DNA from: Cristatella mucedo | Taxonomy: Eukaryota; Bryozoa; Phylactolaemata; Cristatellidae | Assembly: GCA_009760855.2 (NCBI GenBank) | Contig: WPIO01000017.1 | Span: 4,998,501-5,062,500 of the forward strand | Direction: 5' to 3' | DNA length: 64,000 nt | In this document: positions 35,011-64,000 of the stretch, one piece after another | How positions within the stretch are numbered: the stretch's first letter is position 1 | How the letters are laid out: every line of letters starts with the position of its first letter | The notes under the pieces: generated by a model | The model's input: only the letters and a program-made list of their open reading frames with translations | What the model was told of the DNA's origin: nothing | Databases searched by the model: none | Position numbers and translations under genes: made by a program

Positions 35011-36284
35011 GAGTCCAACCTCCTCGACCAAGGCTGTGCCCTGGCCGACCACAATGATTCATCCAAGGCGGACCACAGCTGTGCACCGGCCGACCCTGAT
35101 GGTAAATCCACAATCTGCTCACCAGCGGTTTAGCAGAGGAGCAGTACCGTCCTGCACACAGTCCAACTGCACCATCCTCTGCATTCAAAGTCGCACGAGA
35201 ATCGCGAAACCTCAAGACTTGATATTGATGCTGTCCGAGCGAGAATATCTTCGCCCAGTTGCTCAATCTCCCTTCCGATCTGTCATCATTGGTAGAATGT
35301 TACAACACGAACTAGTAGACATGCTTGACGAGTTTGTACCTCAGATTAAGCTCACTGTGCATCCTCACACAGACGGCTGTGGATTTATCGAAGACTTTAA
35401 ACAAGCTATGTCTACTAAGCGCAAGCTTAAAAATCACACACAAAATCAGGACTTACTATCCGTCGACAGGCATATGAGGACTACTGCAGATGGTACCAAT
35501 CGATCCCAGCAAAGGCCAACTCTGGCCTCTATAGAAAAACATCGTTGAATCACAGATGCACAATCAAAATTGCTGATGTCTACGATGAACCATCTCCTTA
35601 ACTTCCCTGTTTAGCTCCTTACCTAGTGATCCACGTGATGATCTAGCTGATCGCTTCTCTAGCCTCTTTGTCAACAAGATAGGCAAGATCAGGGAGTCAA
35701 TCCCTTGCGTGGCCGCATCCCCTCTAGAATCCCGTCCCCCAAAGGAGGCCATGAGTGAACTCATCCTGAAATTCATCTCCCAATTAAAGAAAACTACTAG
35801 TCTCCTAGACCTTATTCCCACTGCCCTACTTCTAACGCATATGTATGTTGATGCATGCTTAACTAACATAATAAATATGTCCTTAGCCTCAGGTCATGTC
35901 CCTGAACTTTTTATTAAGGCTGTTGTTAAGGCTGTCAATCAAGATGGCCACACAAGACAAGGAGAACTTCGGAAACTTCTGCATAGTCTTCCTTCTGGCG
36001 ATCCTATAAAAGACACTTTAGCGAGCGTTAGCAGACCAGCTATTATATCAAAACTTGAAGTCTAGCAAGTAAGTTCCCGTCATTTTTTCTATAAACTCAC
36101 TCAAGTGAGTAAGCATTTTTTGACACTTAACTAACTTTTCAGAAATGCAGACAGTCTCTCAGCCTAAGTTGCTTGATTTTTCGGTAGCGTTTGAGACTGT
36201 TGATCACCAAGTCCTACTTTCGCGCCTATCATCTCGCATGGGCATCACTAGTACTGCACTACATTGGCTTGGATCCTAACTCAA
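33800..36284 (+). mobile_element. LINE-B, endonuclease to reverse transcriptase, part 1 of interrupted copy
   Basis: At 33800-34020 it encodes the end of an APE-type endonuclease: FPFFVLGDFNIHL, FSLTAHMRDPTHYKGHMLDQ and TFSHAGTPSFHV. The GDFNIH motif is typical of CR1/jockey-group LINEs. A linker with DPCRDLADYFSSFF follows. The endonuclease part then restarts at about 34599 (FNIHLYSLHD, IKGHTLDQIFS), so the copy contains a partial tandem duplication. A CT microsatellite sits at 34926-35006. At 35640-36060 come ADRFSSLFVNKIGKIRES and IINMSLASGHVPELF, then VDHQVLLSRLSSRMGITSTA near 36200. LINE-A interrupts it at about 36285. The 297-residue open frame at 34655-35548 is a chance fusion across the microsatellite. 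Confidence 0.85.
34926..35006. repeat. (CT)n microsatellite
   Basis: A pure CT run of about 80 bases within the LINE-B copy. Confidence 0.95.
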
Positions 36285-38055
36285 TGGAACACTTAAAAAA
36301 AGTGATAAAACGGGCAACAATCATCCGAGGAACTACTAAAGTACGGGGGTACCTACTTAGCCCTGCCATAACCGAGATTTTTAATGCTTCTTTGGGAAAT
36401 GGGGTCGTCCCCAAGTCCTTCAAATCGGCAATCATTAGACCCATATTTAAAAAAGCCTGAAATAAATGCAGAGGTCCTTGCAAACTATCGCCCAGTTTCC
36501 CTTCTTCCTTTCTTGTCAAAGATTCTTGAAAGAATTGTTGCTTAGCAGCTGGTTGAACACATTGAAAAGAATGAAATGTCAGAAACATTTCAATCAGGGT
36601 TCATGAGGCAGCACTCCAATGAAGCTGCTCTCATCCGTGTTAACAACGACATTCTACGCGGCAACGATAACGGGAATGTCACTGCCCTAGCTCTGCTAGA
36701 TCTGTCAGCTGCCTTCGACGCCATTGATCACAATGTTATACTTGAACGATCGAGAACAACGATCGGTCTGGCAGATGATGCACTGGCGTGGTTTAAATCG
36801 TACTTGTCTGATCGTGTTCAATGCGAGTCTTGTGGGGGTCAGGTCTCACACACGAGACCGGTCACCTGTGGAGTCAATCGAGGGTCCGTCTTCGGTCCCT
36901 TGCTGTTCTCCATTTATACTCAACCTCGGGGGAAAGTGATTAAGGCCCATGGAATAGGATATCACTTTTATGCTGACGATCCTCAGCTGTGTTTGTCATT
37001 CAAACCGTCGGAATCTGCTGCAGCAACTGACACACTGAATATTGCCTTGCCGACATTCGATCCTGGATGTCGGAAAACTTCCTGAAACTAAACGACGATA
37101 AAACTGAGCTGCTGCTCATAGGACACCTTAAGCGTGTGGCTGGATTAAAAGGCTTTGCTCTTCTAATAGGTGATGCTGTTGTGCGACCATCACCACACGC
37201 TCGAAATTTAGGTGTTGTTTTCGACCGGCTGCCTACATTTTAAAAGCTTCATTCAGAACACTGCTTCTACAGCTAGCCGTCATGTCCGAGCCCTATCCAA
37301 GATTAGGAGCTGTCTTCCTCAGTGGTTTGCAAAAAACTTAACTAGCTCCTTAGTTATGTCTCGGCTTGATTATTGTAATTCCCTTCTGGCTGGGCTACCG
37401 AAAAAAGCAACTAGGCCACAGCAGCTGACTATTAATATGGCTGCAAGGCTAGTCTTCAAGTCCTAGAGATTTGAGCACGCGTCTCTTAATATGGCTGCAA
37501 GGCTAGTCTTCAAGTCCCAGAGATTTGAGCACGCGTCTCCTTTACTAAAAGAGCTAGGATGGCTGCCGGTTGGTCAACGGATACAGAGCAAAGTTCTTAC
37601 GCTGAACCACAAGGCCTGCCACGGCTTGGCTCCTTCGTACGTTGCTGAACTGCTGCACCAGTATCAGCCTCTTTGCGTCCTCAGGTTCTGTATGGACAAT
37701 AAATTAGCTGTCCCATTCCTCTGCTTACAGACCATTGGCAACGGAAGCTTTAGCTCTGCAGATCCTAGACTGTGGAACTCGCTTCGACAATTCTTACGAA
37801 ACGACAACTACTCTCCTGCTGCCGACTATGGCTCATCCTTTTGAGCGGTCCTGAGCTACTACTTCCATGCTGCTCACTACCTCAACTGCTCTCCTGACTC
37901 TGCTACGCTTCCCACTTTCTCTTTGTTGCGTGAGACGAAGTCTGTTGGCTACCGAATGCGTACAGAAAGCCGCTTAGGCTGTGAGTTCGCTATACAAAAC
38001 TGTCCTGCGTAACACCCACATGGTCTTTATGGCTTTGTGGAGTTACAGACGGAGA
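36285..38055 (+). mobile_element. LINE-A, 5'-truncated, inserted in LINE-B
   Basis: Encoded in order: [127 protein letters not shown] and APSYVAELLHQYQP, with a stop after YSPAADYGSSF, then a 3' UTR ending GAGTTACAGACGGAGA. The YADD catalytic motif is kept, but frameshifts near 36460, 37050 and 37220 and a stop inside a duplicated 54-bp unit (37432-37539) inactivate it. It belongs to the CR1/L2-like group. Confidence 0.92.
37432..37539 (+). repeat. 54-bp tandem duplication inside LINE-A
   Basis: Units 37432-37485 and 37486-37539 differ by one base, which makes a TAG stop in the first unit and CAG in the second. The length is 18 codons, so the frame is otherwise kept. Confidence 0.95.
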
Positions 38056-39095
38056 TACCCCTCGGGGCTCTGTGCTTGGTTCGCTTCTTTTCACAATTTT
38101 TACTCTTCCCCAAATTTGATCGCCAAGCACAACCTAGGCTTTCATTTCTATGCGGATAGCACACAGATGTATCCATACTCTCACTCCCTCCCCGCCTTCC
38201 AACTTATCAAACTCTCTCAACTCCCTTGCTGCATGTATTGCTGACATCCGCACTTGTGTGGCAGCAAATGTTCTTAAATTGAATGACGATAAAGCCAACT
38301 CACTATTTATGGGCAAACTCAGTGCGACTTCAGAAATGGGAAAATATTTCCCTCAAAATGCGCTCAGCCAGCATATCTTCCGTAGTATCTGCACGAATTC
38401 CCATGTCCTTTTGCAATCTGACCTTTCACTAGACGACTATTGTTAGCTTTGCAGTCAAGTGTACTTAACTTCAGCTAAGTATGAAAAGCTGGGCCTCCTT
38501 AAACCGGGATACCACATACAAGTTGGCCCATGCATCAACAGATACCCCGTCCCGACTTCTATAACTCACTGCTCGCACATCTTTTGGCTAACTCAATTAG
38601 GCTGTTACAGTTCGTGCAAAACTCTACAGCCAGTCCTGTCTATCATGAGCGTCGAAATTGCCGCAGTACACCACTTCTTGCCGACATGCAGCGGCTTCCA
38701 ATCAAGCAGCATGTCGACTTCAAGGTTTTGTCATTCATACATAAGGTCCCTTCATTCTCTTGCTGTAGCAGAACTACCTAGCAGAACTACTCCAAAATCA
38801 TGCTAAGCATAGTAACATCCTTGGTGAGCCTTGATGGTACACTATGTAAGGTTGCTTTTCACGACCTCGGTCCCGAGGTCGTGGGTTGGAATCCTGGGTG
38901 GGCGATTCTTTATCGTCGCTGCAAGCGGTGAGAATAGCCGTAAAGGCTCTCCTATCGCTACAGAAAAAGAGGCTGTTAAATCAGCTAGTATCCACTGTAC
39001 TGACTCAAATCGTTTAGCAGTGCCTCGAATAAAACTCAAATCCTTTGGAGACCGTTCCTTTAGTTCGTGTACTCCTAAAGCCTGAAGCTACCTCC
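38056..39095 (+). mobile_element. LINE-B, part 2 of interrupted copy
   Basis: LINE-B resumes at TACCCCTCGGGGCTCTGTGC, the GVPxGSVLG segment, followed by [40 protein letters not shown] and further C-terminal segments. About 35 codons expected between the two parts are absent. SINE-D interrupts it at 38823-38994, after which the C-terminal PRIKLKSFGDRSFSS follows. Confidence 0.85.
38823..38994 (+). mobile_element. SINE-D inserted in LINE-B
   Basis: The tRNA-like head GGTGAGCCTTGATGGTACAC, a small hairpin CCTCGGTCCCGAGG, the B-box region GTCGTGGGTTGGAATCC, GGGCGATTCTTTATCGTC, then the tail ending AAAGAGGCTGTTAAATCAGC. LINE-B sequence resumes on each side. Confidence 0.82.
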
Positions 39096-39114
39096 TTAGT
39101 GACACCGCGGTGTA

Positions 39115-40405
39115 CTAATGACTTGATGTCTAACAGCGAAACAGTTCCCCAGAGAATTCGCTGCTGGTGTATAACGACCTACTTAGGAATGCAGACTTAG
39201 GTCAAGTCTTTATGCTGGTTTTGTTCGATCCCTCGGCAGCTTTTGGTATTATCGATCACCAAGTCCATCTTGAGAGCCTCTAATCTCGCCTGGGGATCAT
39301 TGGCACTGCACTGCAATGGTTCAGGTCCTATTTCACTGGGAGTCTCCAGAGTATTGATGTGAATGGACACAGATCATCCGATGAACCTCTGAAGTATGGC
39401 TACCTCAGTGCTCTGTGCTTCATCCCGACCTTTTCACTGTTTATACTCTCCCTCTTGCTAATGTGATTACTAAGGACAATCTAGGCTTTCACTTCTATGC
39501 AGATGACACTCAGTTGTACCTTTGCTTTTATTTCTCCAGCCTTTGAGCACGTCGAATTCACTCAACTCCCTTGCTGCATCTATTGACAACACCCACACAT
39601 GGATGGCTGCAATTTTTTTTAAATTAAATGATTATAAAACCAACTTACTAGTTATGGGCAAACCAAGTGTGGTTCAGAAATTGGAAAGGCTAACGCTCAA
39701 AATCGATTCTGCCAGCATATCTCCTGTTGAATCTGCACGAAATCTAGGTGTCATGTTTCAAAGTGACCTTTCATTAGATGACCTTATCATCTCCACAGTC
39801 AAGTCTGCCCATATTCAGCTACATAACATAGCAAAAATTCGGGCTTGTTTAGACAGGGATGCCACATCTAAATTAGTTGATGCATTCGTGACATCCCGTC
39901 TCGACTTCTGTAACTCGCTGCTTGCTGGTCTACCGGCCTGTCAATCAGGTGCTTATAGCTGGTTACAAAACTCTGCAGCTAGGCTTGTCTGTCGTGAGCA
40001 TCACAGTTGCCACAGCGTGCACTTCTCGACGACTTGCACTGGCTACCAGTCAAGCAATGGATCGACTTTAAGGTTTTTTCACTCACTTTTAGGTCCCATC
40101 ATTCTTTGGCTCCAGCCTACATAGACCAAATTTCAAAAGAAATTAAAAACGTGCCTATTTATTAAAGCATTTAGTGGGTCCCTGTGATTCAACCTAGATG
40201 CGCTAATGTATTTTGACACTGTGCATGCTGCCACTAACCACACTTGTATGCTGACCCTGTGCATGTCACCCCTAACCATGTTATTCTTGTTGTTTATTGA
40301 GCATGATACCACTAACCATTCGATCGTGCTTCCTTTGCGGCTAATGCAAAGTGCCTAGAAAGCGATTGAGTTCTCTGAACGCGCTCGATCGAACGTATTA
40401 TTATT
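39115..40405 (+). mobile_element. LINE-B, 5'-truncated
   Basis: Contains IIDHQVHLESL, LGFHFYADDTQLYLCF (YADD kept), then a long open stretch with LLVMGKPSVVQKLERLTLKI, PVESARNLGVMFQSDLSLDD and [20 protein letters not shown]. The C-terminal end is deleted before the 3' UTR, which is complete with stem-loop and ATT tail. Confidence 0.92.
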
Positions 40406-40520
40406 ATTATTTGCTGGACCCGTGAATTATCTTTTTTTGTGCTCGTGCGTGCTGACAGTGCATGTTTTCACCAACCATATTAACAGAGTAAAGTTTTATA
40501 ATTATTATTATTACTACCGA
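40406..40520 (+). mobile_element. LINE-B 3' UTR remnant
   Basis: A shortened second tail directly follows the first: GCTGGACCCGTGAATTATC, GCGTGCTGACAGTGCATG, then ATT repeats. Most of the middle is missing. Confidence 0.65.
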
Positions 40521-40809
40521 CGGATATCACATATGATTTTAGGACACTTGAAAGAAGCTGAAAGCCTGCCTGTTCCGAAGAGCCTTTGCTCTGTCCGTGA
40601 ATCTTTTTTTTATGTAGTTATTCGTTTTGAAACCGAGCACGTCGTGAGTAAAGACAGCAGCGACGTGCATTTGTATTGACCTGTCTTTTTCCGGTGTTCT
40701 CTGATTCTCGTCTGTGCACGACTGAGCGAGTGCTACTTACCGGGGTTCTAACTAGCCAGCGGCCTTGTCTTTGCATGCCTGCCTAAGCAGGATACTTTTC
40801 TCGCATGGA

Positions 40810-40880
40810 GTTGTGAAGTTACTGAATAGAGATTAATTTCTCTCGGGGCGTGTTACGAAAGACTAAATATTCATTTTTGT
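40810..40880 (+). mobile_element. SINE-C tail remnant
   Basis: GTGAAGTTACTGAATAGAGA followed by TTTCTCTCGGGGCGTG resembles the SINE-C tail stem-loop. The tRNA-like head is absent. Confidence 0.5.
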
Positions 40881-41606
40881 TGCCGAACCAGCTATAAGAC
40901 GACGGGTGAAAGTTTGAGGAACGCCGGAGGAGGTATGGGAGAAAGAAGTTGCAGCAGAAGCAGCTTGGTTAATTGATGGTCTCGGGAGTTAGTTGGGTGG
41001 CACGTGCACTGTTCACCAGGAGGGCTTGCTAATTTGATGGACAGGCAGAATGTTCGCAAGGCATATACAAGTAGGTCTACCAGGTCAACGGCGATGCTAG
41101 ATGCTCATTCCTAAGGTGACCGATCTAAGGCTGCATCAAGTAATTCACCCTAGAGAATGACTAGGCAGCATTCTCCAGACGGGAAACACGTGCGCTAACA
41201 AGATGCCCATGCATCGCACGGGACTCCAGTAGCAGCACAAAACATAGCGAAACGTACTTCATTAATTCTGTACTTTCTAAGGCGTCTCTAATCGTTACTG
41301 TAAGTTTGCATTGTAACGTATAGCAGTAGTAGCATAAAAGATTGCCAAACTAGCTTCATGAAAGCTGTAGTACAGCAGGTATTGTAATGGCGTTTTTTAC
41401 TTTCGCGTTTTTCAAAGCGGGCTGCAATAGTAATGTACTGATTCTTGAATAAGATTTGTGTTACCTTAATATCACTTTCGCGTCCCGTCTTAAGCTACAC
41501 TACAGGGCTCAATAAGCTGAGCTACCGGTTAAGCCAAAAGTACTTTTCTAGTAACATCTTTGTAACATCTTAGGCTATAAAGATAACGTGGTGAATGTAT
41601 CGTTGC
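40881..41606 (+). other. Intergenic DNA, nothing recognised
   Basis: No coding similarity or repeat copy seen between the SINE remnant and the AARSD1 3' end. Confidence 0.45.
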
Positions 41607-41724
41607 TTTATTGAAGAGAAGATTGGTGCATCAGGCTGCTTCGTCTAAATTACATTCACTACGGCCTCAACATAACAATTTTAATCGGCATGATGTAGAT
41701 TTATCACTGGTAGTTGCCTTTAGA

Positions 41725-41730
41725 TTTATT
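41725..41730 (-). terminator. Candidate poly(A) signal of AARSD1
   Basis: AATAAA on the minus strand lies about 257 bases after the AARSD1 stop. A second one at 41607-41612 is an alternative. Confidence 0.55.
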
Positions 41731-41986
41731 AGCATATATTCCGAGATCCCATAGGTGATGATAAAGGCAGACAGATGCCCCAACATTCTCAGATGTAGGC
41801 ATACACGCGATACACATGCCATGAATGCATGCAAAAGCAACGCCAGAATTTGTGCACATTTTCACAGCCATGGCAACACAGAGGGCACTGATTTCCTGTC
41901 TGCAACTCAGCTAAGAAAAGGCGATAAATCATGTGCATAATCGGACAGTGGTATATATCGTTGTCACTTGCCATCTGCAGAAAGCT

Positions 41987-61612
<19,626 letters not shown>

Positions 61613-61751
61613 CTAAAAGCATCGCAATCACCCCAGTCATCAACAGCAAACTCAACAGCGAAAGAAAAATAACACATCGATCAATGCAAGTGGACCCAGG
61701 TCTGTGCAGATCAGGCTGGAAACGCCACTACTCGATCTGGTGGATCCAACA

Positions 61752-61754
<3 letters not shown>

Positions 61755-61847
<93 letters not shown>

Positions 61848-61848
61848 A
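61755..61848. repeat. (CT)n microsatellite
   Basis: A CT run of about 94 bases just upstream of the first AARSD1 exon found. Confidence 0.96.
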
Positions 61849-61959
61849 CCTCGGTGGGTGTCCCACGACAGCTGGCCACGGCGTGGCGGTGGCAACACTG
61901 GTGGGGAAGAGGGGTTCTTCTGACTCTGCCCCTCTGACCCAGATCGTGAAGCTGGCTCT

Positions 61960-62262
61960 CTAAACCTCAAATCTTATGGAAAATGTGCCTTCAGGTCCTA
62001 CGTACCTAAAGCACAGAATTTTCTACCAATCGACATCACGACGTCTTCAGACTTGACATTTCTAGTGAAGCTAAAAATCCACCTACTCTACACAGCATTT
62101 GCTTCATCCATGTGAATCGACCTTTTATGTGGTTAGGCGTGCTGCAATTGTACATGCTATAACCAGTAATTGCTCAATATGCTTGCCATATAAAACCTTT
62201 GCTAAGTGCTTTAAAAGGTATTACGTTCTCCCAGAGCACTAAACAAATGCACCATTATTATT
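61960..62262 (+). mobile_element. Old LINE-B-like 3' end
   Basis: AACCTCAAATCTTATGGAAA and CACCTACTCTACACAGCATT correspond to the LINE-B C-terminal codons, followed by a diverged 3' UTR and a short ATT tail. Confidence 0.6.
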
Positions 62263-62270
62263 ATAATCAG

Positions 62271-62490
62271 CATTTAGTGGGTCCGTGTGATTCATCCTTT
62301 GTGTGCTTATGCATGCTGACCCTGTGCATGTCACCTCTAACCAGGTCATGCTTGTTGTCATTGAGCATGGTACTATTAATCATTCGATCATGCTCCCTTA
62401 GCAGCAAATGTAAAGTGCCTAGAAAGAGATTAATTTCTCTGAGGCTACTATACAAATATATTATTATTGTTATTATTATTATTACTGATG
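62271..62490 (+). mobile_element. LINE-B 3' end
   Basis: CATTTAGTGGGTCCGTGTGA, a shortened 3' UTR, the stem-loop (AAAGTGCCTAGAAAGAGATT with TTTCTCTGAGG) ending CTATACAAATATATTATTAT. The last bases resemble the SINE-C tail (TATACAAATGAAT). Confidence 0.88.
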
Positions 62491-63419
62491 TGTGACAAGC
62501 CGACCTTCACAAGATTATTTGACAGGTTAAAAGATTCAACTTCTGCCGACAGCTTATGGATGAATCAATCAGGGCAACTTCTTGATTTCCAATTACAGTA
62601 AAAACATCAACATTGGCAGATGGTACGGTGCCTTCGTAAGAAGCTCATGGCAATGTAACCGTAACAACACTTGCTTTTACTGTCACGCGAGTTTCGCATA
62701 CTAGTATGCCAAGCACTATTTTATGCGAACCGATTACTCTTTCACAACTGCCTGGATATATTTCAATTGATTGTGTTGCCTCACTTTATAGCAAGAAGGG
62801 GCAGCCCTATCGATTGAGTCATGTACTAGACTTCTGAATCACCCTGGACATGTACGTATCCCAAGGAACTTTTGGACAGACCGGTGACCTCGATGAAACC
62901 CATTTGAGCCACCCATTGAACTGGACTATGTCTTTTGAGCTGAACAAAGAATAATACTATGCAACACAATTTCTATTCTTGGGTAGTAGGAGTTATTTCG
63001 CAATTGTGCATGCTTCTGCTGCATAGAAAAATGGCCCTTTCTATTAAAATATTCCCTACACACTTTGCTGCAGTGACCAGGACAGTGATTAACTGAAAAG
63101 TAACTTATTTCAATTTGATTAGAAAACTGAGAAATGCATGCCTTGTGGTCGACATTTTGTCAAAAACAATAGCAAATGAATCAAAATTAACATGTATTCA
63201 TTCTTAAGTCATACTAAAATGACCACGGGTTCAGAAATGAGTAGATGCTCTAGATTTGTGGCTTCACTGCAAATCGAATTCTCGAAGAAGCCCCTAAACA
63301 CAGACCTCTCATCATATTTTCGTTGTACTGTCCTTGGCGACGAAGCTCGAAGTCTAGAATATCCCGGTGCAATCACTTGCCTCGTTTCTCACAGTAAGCT
63401 CTCATCTTAACCTAAAGTT
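62491..63419. other. Unassigned DNA
   Basis: No repeat copy and no AARSD1 first exon found. A 72-residue plus-strand frame at 63192-63410 has no recognisable motif. Confidence 0.45.
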
Positions 63420-64000
63420 GGTTTACATGGGCATCAAGGATATGGACTTTGAGGGACTCGATTCTGCATTCCATCATTGACATATTGTTCTGTACACGAG
63501 CCTGAGCAAGAGCTGCTCACCGCATGATTCAAGCTCGTGACTGCCCACAAAGCCGCGAACCACTGCAACAACGAAAGTTACTTTCGCCGTCTTGTTCAGC
63601 TTGTTAGCAAATCTGTCACACTCAATGATCTTCTTTAGTCCGACGAAGATACTAGCTTTGCCCTTTTGACTCCAAAAGCCTCTCAAAGGTATTTGAAAGG
63701 AATCTTAAAGGTACTTAAAAGCTGCCCACTCATTGTCTAAAGCAGTGACAAATTGCTTGATGATGCTTAACTTGATGTGCAGTGGTGGGACCAGCACCCT
63801 CCGAAGGTCTATTAGCAACTCTCACTTAATGTTGTCCTTCGCAACAGAGATCTCGGTTTGTTGCCGCCTGTCCCTTTTGAGGTAGTGCACCCCTGCAATG
63901 TTCCGGCTGTCCCATAGGCAAAGAAAACATGGAAAGTTCATGTGACCGCTTCGGAGGCCTACCGGGAATATAACAATTTTGACGTCCTATGACCTCACAA
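63420..64000 (-). pseudogene. Broken copy of a dispersed CFLCLWDSR-family gene
   Basis: Minus-strand translation across frameshifts gives FPCFLCLWDSR (near 63930), GVHYLKRDRRQQ, VPPLHIKLSIIKQFVTALDN, VRGFVGSH and MECRIESLKVHILDAH. This order (CFLCLWDSR, PPLHIKLGLMKQFVKAL, VxGFLGNH, MSxKVHFLxSH) is one I recall from a repetitive, uncharacterised protein family in many animal genomes, often listed as hypothetical and probably of mobile origin. An in-frame TAA and frame changes show decay. The element continues past the window edge. Confidence 0.55.

Noticed and set aside
34655-35548. A 297-residue host gene
   Set aside because: It runs through LINE-B remnants and a CT microsatellite whose Ser/Leu repeat keeps the frame open.
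61652-61879. AARSD1 first exon starting MASCRGTP
   Set aside because: The frame runs through a CT/GA microsatellite and lacks the CQxDS segment expected just before the FTT exon.
63458-63480. AARSD1 first exon (MMECRIES on the minus strand)
   Set aside because: It lacks the CQxDS motif and a proper donor, and the sequence fits the CFLCLWDSR-family copy that covers this interval.

Overview
The window is metazoan nuclear DNA. Two conserved animal genes are split by GT-AG introns of about 70 bp to 8.4 kb, and the space around them is filled with non-LTR retrotransposons, tRNA-derived SINEs and long dinucleotide microsatellites. There are no operons, prokaryotic signals or CRISPR arrays. The mix of LINEs with ATT-repeat tails suggests an invertebrate, perhaps marine, but I cannot name the species from the sequence.

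Layout. (1) 53-11008, plus strand: the last twelve exons of MED13, the Mediator kinase-module subunit, running to its stop codon and a poly(A) signal. The 5' part of the gene lies upstream of the window. All exon phases agree and the spliced reading frame is 1277 codons plus stop. (2) 11.6-41.6 kb: intergenic DNA made of nested LINE and SINE copies, a decayed hAT/ZMYM1-like transposase (17.1-19.2 kb, minus), and GC- and CpG-rich stretches at about 24.1-26.0 kb and 28.6-30.9 kb with no gene I can name. (3) 41987-61612, minus strand: AARSD1, a stand-alone alanyl-tRNA editing protein. It has twelve exons, one of only 18 nt, and lacks only its short first exon. Its frame is also intact (407 codons plus stop). 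MED13 and AARSD1 converge tail to tail. (4) 62.5-64.0 kb: unassigned DNA, then a broken copy of a dispersed, uncharacterised animal gene family.

Mobile DNA. Two LINE lineages are present. LINE-A is CR1/L2-like, and its 3' end reads GTTACAGACGGAGATA. LINE-B carries an APE-type endonuclease and a reverse transcriptase; its 3' end is a stem-loop followed by ATT repeats. SINE-C has a tRNA-like head and a 3' end nearly the same as the LINE-B stem-loop, so LINE-B is its probable mobilising partner. SINE-D has a different tRNA-like head and its own tail. The elements interrupt each other in several places (LINE-A in LINE-B, LINE-B in SINE-D, SINE-D in LINE-B, SINE-C in LINE-B), so the families were active over overlapping periods. 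Every LINE copy is 5'-truncated and carries stops or frameshifts.

I did not find a convincing new multi-gene system. The best second-look items are the SINE-C/LINE-B tail partnership, a 52-bp-stem fold-back at 28463-28577, the 18-nt AARSD1 micro-exon, several perfect hairpins and palindromes in AARSD1 introns, and unassigned open reading frames at 24.7-25.0, 43.0-44.6 and 45.8-46.1 kb. All family assignments come from reading translated sequence against remembered families; no database search was run.
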